Shown in pieces: positions 1-5,481 of a DNA stretch of 7,704 nucleotides. The stretch comes from Flavobacteriaceae bacterium. GTDB taxonomy: Bacteria > Bacteroidota > Bacteroidia > Flavobacteriales > Flavobacteriaceae. The notes under the pieces were generated by a model. It was not told where the DNA came from. It worked only from the letters and a program-made list of their open reading frames with translations, and did no database searches. The stretch lies in the NCBI GenBank assembly GCA_020435885.1, contig JAGQYU010000154.1:1-7704 (forward strand), written 5' to 3'. The number at the start of each line of letters is the position of its first letter. Within the stretch, counting starts at the first letter, position 1. Made by a program: the position numbers and the translations under genes.

Positions 1-146
1 TCAGAAATCTCCCAACTTTCACCAATATTAGAAGTTTTATCAGATTCTTTATGCAACAATGTCATCAATTTATTACCTCCCCAAATACGCTCTTTTAAAA
101 TGGGCTTGAATTTTATCGGGTAATTTATTTCCATATCCTTTTTCAT
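1..146 (-). CDS. manA: Mannose-6-phosphate isomerase, class I (N-terminal part, cut by window edge)
   Basis: The reverse strand from 146 to the left edge is open for 48 codons and is cut mid-gene. The visible protein begins MKKDMEINYPIKFKPILKER, followed by IWGGNKL and, near the edge, GESWEIS. The 'KP.L.ER.WGG..L' opening and the 'GE.WE.S' motif about 20 residues later are the N-terminal signature of type I phosphomannose isomerases, zinc enzymes that interconvert mannose-6-phosphate and fructose-6-phosphate in the cytosol for mannose use or GDP-mannose supply. The zinc ligands lie beyond the edge, so the active site cannot be checked. The start could be 146 or the in-frame ATG at 134; the conserved part begins after both. 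The gene is divergent from the deaminase, with 70 bp between start codons. Confidence 0.88.
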   Translation of the reverse strand, partial: MKKDMEINYPIKFKPILKERIWGGNKLMTLLHKESDKTSNIGESWEIS

Positions 147-150
147 ATCG

Positions 151-158
151 CAAATATG
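151..158 (-). promoter_or_regulatory. Possible -7 promoter box for manA
   Basis: Read on the minus strand this is CATATTTG, one mismatch (first base) from the Bacteroidota -7 box TAnnTTTG. It ends only 4 bases before the ATG at 146, so it would give an almost leaderless transcript or favour the downstream ATG at 134. No clear -33 element is visible. Weak call. Confidence 0.3.
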
Positions 159-188
159 CTCAAATTTCCATAGACTTTAAAATTTGCT

Positions 189-196
189 TACATTTG
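189..196 (+). promoter_or_regulatory. -7 promoter box for the deaminase gene
   Basis: TACATTTG matches the Bacteroidota primary-sigma -7 consensus TAnnTTTG exactly and ends 20 bases before the chosen ATG at 217. A TTTC at 165-168 lies 20 bases upstream and could serve as a degenerate -33 element (consensus TTTG/TTG). The box falls inside the longer open frame that begins at the TTG at 184, which argues against that earlier start. Confidence 0.55.
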
Positions 197-216
197 ATTT
201 TCATTACTTATTAACC

Positions 217-1233
217 ATGAAAGTGTTTATAGAAAACTTGCCTAAGGCGGAATTGCACCTGCATATAGAAGGAACTTTTGAACCTGAACTGATGTTCAAT
301 ATTGCCCAGCGAAATAGCATAGAATTGAAGTATAAATCTGTTGAAGAACTAAAAGCTGCTTATCAATTTGACTGTTTGCAGGATTTTTTGGATATCTACT
401 ATCAAGGAGCTTCCGTTTTACTAACTGAGCAGGATTTTTATGACCTTACATGGAGCTATTTGGAAAAATGCGCCGCTCAAAATGTACGGCATACCGAGAT
501 CATGTTTGATCCACAAACACATATTCATAGAGGTGTTTTATTTGAAACAATAATTAACGGTATTTCAAAAGCTTGTAATGATGCTAAAGAAAAACTCAAT
601 GTTAGTTCTTTATTGATTATGAGTTACTTGCGCCACCTTACTGAAGAAGATGCTTTTAAAACATTACAACAATCGTTGCCCTATAAACATTTGATAACAG
701 CTGTTGGATTAGATTCTTCCGAAAAAGGAAACCCTCCCTCAAAATTTGCGAAAGTTTTTGAAGCATCCGCAAAAGAAGGTTATATTCCATTGGCACATGC
801 CGGTGAAGAAGGCCCAGCAGAATATGTGTGGGAAGCGTTGGACATTTTAAAAATCAAAAGAATTGATCACGGTAATAATTCGTTACAAGACGAAGATCTG
901 GTAAAAGAAATTGTGAAAAGAGATATTGCTTTAACTGTTTGCCCACTTTCGAATACAGCCTTATGCGTAGTTGACAATTTAAAAAATCACCCTTTAAAAA
1001 CGATGATGAATAAAGGATTAAAAGTCACTGTAAATTCTGATGATCCTGCCTATTTTGGCGGACAGGTAAACAAAAATTATATCGAAATACAGAAAGCTCT
1101 CAACCTGACAAAAGAAGATATGTATGAGCTCGCTAAAAATTCTTTTCAATATTCACTGTTGGATGAAGATGAAAAGCAGTTTTATTTGAGAGAATTAGAG
1201 CAATATTATAAGAATGATAACTCTACAATATAA
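217..1233 (+). CDS. add: Adenine deaminase-type member of the adenosine/adenine deaminase family
   Basis: This 338-residue zinc hydrolase of the metallo-dependent amidohydrolase superfamily removes the 6-amino group of a purine in cytosolic purine salvage. The full catalytic set is visible: the HLH zinc pair at His14/His16 in AELHLHIEGT, His194 and acidic Glu197/198 in AHAGEEGP, His218 in RIDHG, and Asp275/Asp276 in VNSDDPAYFGG. The segment GLDSSEKGNPPSKF and the 'TVCPLSN' block resemble the adenine deaminase branch (yeast Aah1, Pseudomonas adenine deaminase) more than classical adenosine deaminases, so the product is more likely hypoxanthine from adenine. That assignment is inference; genome pipelines usually write 'adenosine deaminase'. 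The frame stays open upstream to a TTG at 184, but conserved sequence begins right at the ATG at 217 and a promoter box lies in between. The small split gene follows after 3 bases. Confidence 0.9.
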   Translation: MKVFIENLPKAELHLHIEGTFEPELMFNIAQRNSIELKYKSVEELKAAYQFDCLQDFLDIYYQGASVLLTEQDFYDLTWSYLEKCAAQNVRHTEIMFDPQTHIHRGVLFETIINGISKACNDAKEKLNVSSLLIMSYLRHLTEEDAFKTLQQSLPYKHLITAVGLDSSEKGNPPSKFAKVFEASAKEGYIPLAHAGEEGPAEYVWEALDILKIKRIDHGNNSLQDEDLVKEIVKRDIALTVCPLSNTALCVVDNLKNHPLKTMMNKGLKVTVNSDDPAYFGGQVNKNYIEIQKALNLTKEDMYELAKNSFQYSLLDEDEKQFYLRELEQYYKNDNSTI

Positions 1234-1236
1234 TAT

Positions 1237-1682
1237 ATGCAACTCATTGAATTCAAAATATCAAGTGATAATATTGGAATAGAAACTTCTTCCAAAAGGT
1301 ATTTTGATTTACACAATGATTTTGAATTACTCAATTTTCATTATGATTTGAAGAACGATATTTTGAAATAATTTGGAAAAAAGGCTCAGGAGATTGGGTA
1401 AAAATAAACGATCCTATAAGGTTAAAAATGAAATTCAATAATGTTCAAATCTTACGGCTTAAAGAAATTGATCAAGTAAAAGAACAATTAACTGAATTTC
1501 CAGAAGACGATATTAAGATTTCTTCCATCGGTTATACTACAAAAGATGATATTCAATTTTTAGGTTATCTAGCTGAAATTAATCCAGATATTGAAGATTA
1601 TGCTATTTCAATTTACTCTGAAAATGGACAAGCATTAATTATTTACTGTGATACTGTAGAATTGGAACTTCAGGGTAATTGA
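1237..1682 (+). pseudogene. Small acidic hypothetical protein, interrupted by an apparent frameshift
   Basis: A 44-codon frame starts with ATG at 1237 (MQLIEFKISSDN...) and stops at the TAA at 1369-1371. A second frame, open from 1347 to the stop at 1680-1682, reads IIWKKGSGDWVKINDPI across 1368-1418 before reaching its first ATG at 1428. Joining the frames by a -1 step at about 1368, near the TTTT and AAA runs at 1361-1368, gives a continuous protein of about 148 residues. It is rich in Asp, Glu, Ile and Tyr, with no signal peptide or membrane segment. The protein-like character of the stretch before 1428 is why I read this as one damaged gene, or a base missing from the assembly, rather than two genes. 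I do not recognise a family; the size and acidity recall small flavobacterial hypotheticals, some of them immunity-like, but that is impression only. Confidence 0.6.
1428..1682 (+). CDS. Hypothetical protein (intact 84-codon 3' portion of the split gene)
   Basis: This is the only ATG-started frame in the 3' half of the split locus and is what an automatic caller would annotate. It encodes 84 residues beginning MKFNNVQILRLKEIDQ and ending with a hydrophobic segment (ALIIYCDTVELEL) typical of beta strands. It is strongly acidic and probably cytosolic, with no motif I can name. No promoter box or strong ribosome site lies before 1428, and the same frame codes plausibly upstream of the ATG, so this is more likely the tail of a longer protein than a complete gene. 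It converges on the prolyl hydroxylase gene with 53 bp between stop codons. Confidence 0.5.
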   Translation: MKFNNVQILRLKEIDQVKEQLTEFPEDDIKISSIGYTTKDDIQFLGYLAEINPDIEDYAISIYSENGQALIIYCDTVELELQGN

Positions 1683-1735
1683 TAAAAAACAATATCTAAT
1701 TAATCTTACTCATAATCATACTTTTAATCCAACAC

Positions 1736-2371
1736 TTAGTTATTCCCCAAAATATATCCAACACTTGAGGGTTGATATAAAAACCAGCCTGTTAAGCTGT
1801 TTCGTCCAATATTTGTAGGAAGCACTTCATGTTCTAATAATGCGCTTTTAAAAAGTATACAACGATTAGCCAATGGTTCAATAAGTATTTCAGTATCATT
1901 TTTATAAATTTTTAACTCTCCCCCATCTTCTTTTTTCCAGTTTTCATTCAGATAAACAATCATGGTAATCATTCTGTTTGAGCGGTTATTGAATTGATCT
2001 AAATGACGCTTATAAAAACTACCTTTGGGGTAATGCGCTAAATGAAATTCATATCCTGATAAACTTAAATAGCAATATCTATTCAGTTTATCTTTGGACT
2101 CTTCAATCAACTCAAAAAATTGGTGTATCTCTACATCTCGCTTTTTATCAATCCAAAAAGTAAAATCACCACGGATGCTTTCTATGATCTGATTATTATA
2201 AACCGATCCTATACCGGACTTTTTAAAATCATCATGTGAAAGCTTTTCTTCAAAAAAATGTTGAACCAAACCATAAAGATCATTGGGAAGAAACCGGTCA
2301 ATTACCACATAATCTTTTTCTGAAAGGCTATCGATCCACAATAGCCATTCATCATCAGAATAGATATTCAT
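1736..2371 (-). CDS. 2-oxoglutarate/Fe(II)-dependent prolyl 4-hydroxylase, EGLN/PHD2-like
   Basis: A 211-residue soluble dioxygenase that should use O2, 2-oxoglutarate and Fe(II) to hydroxylate proline in a protein substrate. The iron triad is His123/Asp125 (RHLD) and His181 (EHEV). Arg190, nine residues after the distal His, is placed to bind 2-oxoglutarate, the same spacing as in human PHD2. Other PHD2-like landmarks are IRGD..FWI at 66-74, HYP...FYKRHLD at 113-125, YLNENW at 140-145 and GGEL at 150-153. These set it apart from AlkB- or PhyH-type enzymes. In this family the Pseudomonas enzyme PPHD is known to hydroxylate EF-Tu; whether this one does is inference. The N-terminal 60 residues are less conserved. 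It has its own promoter box and lies 69 bp downstream of the PTPS-family gene on the same strand. No signal peptide, so cytosolic. Confidence 0.85.
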   Translation of the reverse strand: MNIYSDDEWLLWIDSLSEKDYVVIDRFLPNDLYGLVQHFFEEKLSHDDFKKSGIGSVYNNQIIESIRGDFTFWIDKKRDVEIHQFFELIEESKDKLNRYCYLSLSGYEFHLAHYPKGSFYKRHLDQFNNRSNRMITMIVYLNENWKKEDGGELKIYKNDTEILIEPLANRCILFKSALLEHEVLPTNIGRNSLTGWFLYQPSSVGYILGNN

Positions 2372-2403
2372 ACAAATTAATGCATCAAAAAAAGTAATTT
2401 TGA

Positions 2404-2411
2404 CAAATGTA
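2404..2411 (-). promoter_or_regulatory. -7 promoter box for the prolyl hydroxylase gene
   Basis: On the minus strand this reads TACATTTG, an exact match to TAnnTTTG, ending 32 bases before the ATG at 2371. It lies in the 69-bp gap after the PTPS-family gene, so the hydroxylase probably has a transcript of its own besides any read-through. A convincing -33 element is not visible. Confidence 0.5.
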
Positions 2412-2440
2412 TGCTTTTGTTGTATACGAAAAGTAAAAAA

Positions 2441-2851
2441 TTAAGTGCCTGAGTAACTTACATAATTGCGGGGTGTCTCGTACAAGGTAACCGTTAAATC
2501 GTGTGCTTTATTGATCTTTGCTCGCAATTTATTCCAGATAATAACCACTATATTTTCTGAAGTTGGATTTAAGTCTTTAAATTCAGGTACATCCACATTT
2601 AAATTCTTATGATCGAAAACATCTTCTATTTCAGTTTTGATAAGGTCTTTTAGCAATTTCATATCCATTACAAAACCCGTAATTGGGTCAATTTCTCCGG
2701 TAACGGAAACTACCAAATCATAATTATGCCCGTGATAATTAGGGTTGCTGCACTTACCAAATACTGCTTCATTCTTTTCAGCTGTCCACTCAGGTCGAAA
2801 TAACCTGTGCGCAGCATTAAAGTGTGCTTTTCTATTAACGGTAACCCTCAT
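2441..2851 (-). CDS. 6-pyruvoyl-tetrahydropterin synthase / 6-carboxytetrahydropterin synthase (PTPS/QueD) family
   Basis: A 136-residue T-fold enzyme, full length for the family, acting on 7,8-dihydroneopterin triphosphate in the cytosol. The zinc ligands are His15 (FNAAHRL), His40 and His42 (HGH). The catalytic Cys34 lies in FGKCSNPNYHGHNY, the Asp80/His81 pair in FDHKNLN, and the pterin-anchoring Glu125 in LYETPRNY. PTSEN at 96-100 is also typical. The Cys-to-HGH spacing is Cys-x5-HGH, as in animal PTPS for tetrahydrobiopterin, whereas E. coli QueD (queuosine pathway) has Cys-x3-HGH. The true product is therefore open: biopterin-type, queuosine-type or both. No queC, queE or queF is nearby to settle it. 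Its ATG overlaps the idi stop codon by 4 bases (ATGA), implying translational coupling to idi. Confidence 0.9.
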   Translation of the reverse strand: MRVTVNRKAHFNAAHRLFRPEWTAEKNEAVFGKCSNPNYHGHNYDLVVSVTGEIDPITGFVMDMKLLKDLIKTEIEDVFDHKNLNVDVPEFKDLNPTSENIVVIIWNKLRAKINKAHDLTVTLYETPRNYVSYSGT

Positions 2852-3375
2852 ATAGCAACTTTTTGTAAATGTGTGTAAAACTTATCAAAAATGATCTTAA
2901 ACCAAGCGGTGTAGAGTTCAGGTTGTTGTTCCATATCTTCTTTTACTTCCTCCAATGTCATCCATTTAAAACTTTCTACTTCTTCCTTATTCAGATTTGG
3001 ATTATCATTATAATAACCTATCAACACATGATCGTATTCATGTTCGGTAAGACCATTATCAAAAGGAGCTTTGTATATAAAAGAAACTACATCTTTTAAT
3101 TCCGTTACAAAACCCATTTCTTCCTTTAACCTACGGCGGCCAGCCTCAATATTGGTTTCTCCAACCCGTTGGTGACTACAACATGTATTTGTCCATAACA
3201 AAGGAGAATGGTATTTATCGGCAGCACGTTGTTGTAGCATCAATTCATTCTTATCATTAAATATAAAAATGGAAAAAGCTCTATGCAACAACCCTTTTTC
3301 ATGCGCTTCCATTTTGGGCATAGTGCCTATCGGCTCATCATTTTCATTAACTAAAATTACTTGCTCTTCTGTCAT
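2848..3375 (-). CDS. idi: Isopentenyl-diphosphate delta-isomerase, type I
   Basis: A 175-residue Nudix-fold enzyme that interconverts isopentenyl and dimethylallyl diphosphate in cytosolic isoprenoid synthesis. Catalytic Cys66 and His68 sit in TNTCCSHQR, matching E. coli Cys67/His69. The metal-binding histidines correspond to His25 and His31 in AHEKGLLHRAFS, and Glu111/Glu113 lie in EHEYDHVLIG, aligning with E. coli Glu114/Glu116. The Nudix-like helix is RRRLKEEMGF at 80-89. Length agrees with bacterial type I enzymes, and the ATG at 3375 gives the normal N terminus. It shares a 4-bp stop/start overlap with the downstream pterin gene and lies 46 bp downstream of the BNR lipoprotein gene on the same strand. 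No exact -7 box is present in that gap, so it may depend partly on upstream transcription. Confidence 0.95.
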   Translation of the reverse strand: MTEEQVILVNENDEPIGTMPKMEAHEKGLLHRAFSIFIFNDKNELMLQQRAADKYHSPLLWTNTCCSHQRVGETNIEAGRRRLKEEMGFVTELKDVVSFIYKAPFDNGLTEHEYDHVLIGYYNDNPNLNKEEVESFKWMTLEEVKEDMEQQPELYTAWFKIIFDKFYTHLQKVAI

Positions 3376-3421
3376 GATTTCTTTAATTGCCGCTAAAATA
3401 CAAATTCAAAATGTAATGGTG

Positions 3422-4651
3422 TTATTTAAGTGTATTTAACAAAACTTTTGCCATTTTAATTTTCTTCAAATCATTTTCTACAAAGTTCCATGCGAAATAC
3501 ACATTATCATTAACAATTTCCATTTGTGGAAAACCACTAGCTCTTGAATTTTCAATATTACTTACTATGAAAGTGTTGACTATTTTATCATTACTATAAA
3601 CTTTACATACTTTTAAAAATGTATTATTCCCTTCTGTTGCAATCCAACTTACTAAAGCACTTTTACCATCAATCATAGCAATGTCTACTCTACCCAATGG
3701 TTTTTCAATATCTAACTCAATCGGTTTTTCAAAATTTTTTCCATCATCAAAAGAAAAGGCAACTTTAACTTTCGGATTTTTGTTGGCAGCTGTAAACCAA
3801 GCTATTGAAAGTGTTTTATCTTTATAGTCACATTTAGGTCCATTAACGGGACAACCGCTTATTTGCCAGTCATCGTTATAAATCGGTTTAGGCTCTGACC
3901 ATGCCTTATTATCAAATCTCGTAAAATAGATATCTCTGACTTCATTATCTGTTCTGTTTCTGTAAAAAATTATAGGCCCTTCTTCTGTAATTGTTGCTAT
4001 AGTTTGGCAACAATCACACGTTTTATTGTCCAAAAGTTCTTCATCATTTATAACTCCATCTTCAGAAATAATTGCAGCCCTTAGTATCATCGCTCCATGT
4101 CCATCACCATGATTATGACCAGTACTTAACCCCGCTGTATTTCTACCATCAAGCCAAGTAGCTACAAAGGACTCTTTATATGGAAAAATAGTTACAAAAC
4201 CATGTTCAGTTTTGGTAGAATCACTGTGCAACTTAAAACTATCACTCCAAGTTTTACCATAATCTTTTGACTGTTTAATCATCACATCGTAGGCAAAAGT
4301 AGCGGTATCAGACTTTTGTAAATAATGAGCAATAAAATTACTGCCATTGGCAACCAACGAAGGAAAATCAGCCCAATTTACAAACCAATTATCTCCATTA
4401 GAAATTTTTACAGGTGGAGACCAAACATCATTTTGAAGTTCAGAAAAAAATAATCCATGCAACGTATCATTCACTTTCTGTGTCCATGATAAAAGTAGCT
4501 TTCCATCATTATTAAATAAAAAAGGCTGCATACTTCCATCAGGTGCTGGAGACTCTATAAGTTCTATTTGAGTAGACACTTCAGTTTTATTATTTTGACA
4601 TGAAAATAAAATCGGTAAACAAAAAAAGAATATCAGTGCTTTATAATACAT
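3422..4651 (-). CDS. BNR/Asp-box repeat lipoprotein, 'sialidase-like', with a Cys/His-rich motif
   Basis: A 409-residue predicted lipoprotein. The start MYYKALIFFFCLPILFSC is a short signal peptide ending in a lipobox, with Cys18 the lipidated residue, so it is exported to the envelope. The frame stays open to 4888, but that extension runs through the divergent promoter region and into the opposite gene. Two Asp-box motifs, SKDYGKTW (128-135) and SFDDGKNF (300-307), indicate a sialidase-type beta-propeller. I see no FRIP motif or clear arginine triad, so sialidase activity is doubtful. Striking features are HNHGDGHG (179-186), CDCC (212-215), YRNRT..EVRDI (230-241) and GCPVNGPKC (266-274). 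A similar CxCC...GCPVNGP pattern occurs in many bacterial proteins labelled exo-alpha-sialidase. A metal site or structural disulfides are my inference. The gene is first in the minus-strand block ahead of idi. Confidence 0.8.
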   Translation of the reverse strand: MYYKALIFFFCLPILFSCQNNKTEVSTQIELIESPAPDGSMQPFLFNNDGKLLLSWTQKVNDTLHGLFFSELQNDVWSPPVKISNGDNWFVNWADFPSLVANGSNFIAHYLQKSDTATFAYDVMIKQSKDYGKTWSDSFKLHSDSTKTEHGFVTIFPYKESFVATWLDGRNTAGLSTGHNHGDGHGAMILRAAIISEDGVINDEELLDNKTCDCCQTIATITEEGPIIFYRNRTDNEVRDIYFTRFDNKAWSEPKPIYNDDWQISGCPVNGPKCDYKDKTLSIAWFTAANKNPKVKVAFSFDDGKNFEKPIELDIEKPLGRVDIAMIDGKSALVSWIATEGNNTFLKVCKVYSNDKIVNTFIVSNIENSRASGFPQMEIVNDNVYFAWNFVENDLKKIKMAKVLLNTLK

Positions 4652-4665
4652 ACAACCCGTTTTTA

Positions 4666-4673
4666 CAAAGATA
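4666..4673 (-). promoter_or_regulatory. -7 promoter box for the BNR lipoprotein gene
   Basis: Read on the minus strand this is TATCTTTG, an exact TAnnTTTG match, 14 bases before the ATG at 4651. It supports the ATG at 4651 rather than the longer open frame. It shares position 4673 with the palindrome below, and lies back to back with the cyclophilin promoter box. Confidence 0.55.
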
Positions 4674-4684
4674 AAGTTAACTTT
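4673..4684. repeat. 12-bp perfect palindrome between divergent promoters
   Basis: AAAGTTAACTTT is a perfect inverted repeat centred between positions 4678 and 4679. It touches the minus-strand -7 box (4666-4673) and contains most of the plus-strand -7 box (4678-4685). It could be an operator, or simply a by-product of two A/T-rich -7 boxes facing each other. Confidence 0.5.
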
Positions 4685-4685
4685 G
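4678..4685 (+). promoter_or_regulatory. -7 promoter box for the cyclophilin lipoprotein gene
   Basis: TAACTTTG matches TAnnTTTG exactly and ends 27 bases before the ATG at 4713. It is only 4 bp from the oppositely oriented box for the BNR lipoprotein, so RNA polymerase could hardly occupy both sites at once. No -33 element is clear. Confidence 0.55.
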
Positions 4686-4712
4686 TAACTTCTTTTAAAG
4701 ATTTTGATATAA

Positions 4713-5417
4713 ATGAAGTCGATAAAATCATTAATAGTATTATCAATTATTATTTTTTGTTTTAGCTGTAAAGAAACTGACAAAAGTGAGTCCAAAAACA
4801 CTATCCAAAAAATAGAAAAAAAAGAAACTGAACCTAAAAAAGTTAATAAAAAAGTATCAAAAGACCCTGATTCTATTACCAATGCCACTGCAGTTGATTT
4901 TTTAATCGCTTATGGCAAACAACACAAGGAAAACAAAGTCCGTGTTAAAACCCGATATGGAAATATGACCGTTCAATTATATGATGATGTTGCTTTACAT
5001 AGGGCCAATTTTATCTTTTTAACTCAGGTTGGTTATTTTAATCATACGTGTTTCCACAGGGTTGTAGCCGATTTTATAGTTCAAGGTGGCAATTCTGAAA
5101 GACCACAAGCCTTGGAACTTCGCAATAAATATGAAAATTACACTATTCCTCCTGAGTTCAAATCACATAGAAAACACAATTACGGAGCCATAGCCGCAGC
5201 TCGTGAGTGGGAAAACAATCCGTTAAAAAAATCAAACCCGTTTGAATTCTACTTTATTCAAGATAAAAAAGGAGCTCATCACCTAAATGGTGAGCATACC
5301 GTTTTTGGCGAAATCATTGATGGATTTGATGTATTAGACATGCTTGCTCATGTAAAAACCGGAAGAGACGAGTGGCCTTTGGAAGATGTTTATATGGAAA
5401 TTGAAGTTGTAAAATAA
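4713..5417 (+). CDS. Cyclophilin-type peptidyl-prolyl cis-trans isomerase, lipoprotein
   Basis: A 234-residue protein. MKSIKSLIVLSIIIFCFSC is a lipoprotein signal peptide, with Cys19 the likely lipidated residue, so the enzyme should be membrane-anchored in the envelope and help fold exported proteins. Residues 20-55 are a charged Lys/Glu/Ser linker. The cyclophilin domain spans about 76-234: FHRVVADFIVQGG (114-126) carries the catalytic Arg116 and the Phe and Gln equivalents, GAIAAA (158-163) is the 'GxxxMA'-like strand, NPFEFYFI (175-182) corresponds to the usual SQFFI segment, and LNGEHTVFGEIIDG (191-204) matches LDGKHTVFG. At the place of the human CypA tryptophan (Trp121) there is a His (His190), a change associated with weak cyclosporin binding. 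The gene is divergent from the BNR lipoprotein, with 61 bp between start codons, and precedes prfC by 64 bp. Confidence 0.92.
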   Translation: MKSIKSLIVLSIIIFCFSCKETDKSESKNTIQKIEKKETEPKKVNKKVSKDPDSITNATAVDFLIAYGKQHKENKVRVKTRYGNMTVQLYDDVALHRANFIFLTQVGYFNHTCFHRVVADFIVQGGNSERPQALELRNKYENYTIPPEFKSHRKHNYGAIAAAREWENNPLKKSNPFEFYFIQDKKGAHHLNGEHTVFGEIIDGFDVLDMLAHVKTGRDEWPLEDVYMEIEVVK

Positions 5418-5433
5418 TACTTTCCGCCTGTTT

Positions 5434-5463
5434 TTTCAAATTACTTAATTAGCTCTATATTTG
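5434..5463 (+). promoter_or_regulatory. Promoter of prfC (-33-like TTTC and -7 box TATATTTG)
   Basis: TATATTTG at 5456-5463 matches TAnnTTTG exactly and ends 18 bases before the prfC ATG. A TTTC at 5434-5437, 18 bases upstream of the box, is one mismatch from the -33 consensus TTTG. This is the most complete promoter in the window and suggests that prfC is transcribed independently of the cyclophilin gene. Confidence 0.6.
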
Positions 5464-5481
5464 CGCTCCAAATTCAGATAG

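Noticed and set aside
184..216. TTG start giving 11 extra residues on the deaminase
   Set aside because: The extension overlaps an exact -7 box, and family-like sequence begins at the ATG at 217.
1683..1735. Bidirectional terminator between the convergent small gene and hydroxylase gene
   Set aside because: The 53 bp are A/T-rich but hold only a 4-bp interrupted stem (GATA/TATC) and no G/C-rich hairpin followed by a T run; too weak to call.
2416..2440. Possible hairpin CTTTT...AAAAG after the PTPS-family gene
   Set aside because: A 5-bp A/T-rich stem with a long loop is expected by chance in DNA of this composition and overlaps the likely promoter of the next gene.
2869..3099. 76-codon plus-strand frame inside idi
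   Set aside because: It is antisense to strongly conserved idi codons, and the peptide is Phe/Ile-rich without any motif.
4652..4888. 79-codon N-terminal extension of the BNR lipoprotein open frame
   Set aside because: It runs antisense through the divergent promoters and the start of the cyclophilin gene, has no lipoprotein logic, and buries the good signal peptide that begins at 4651.
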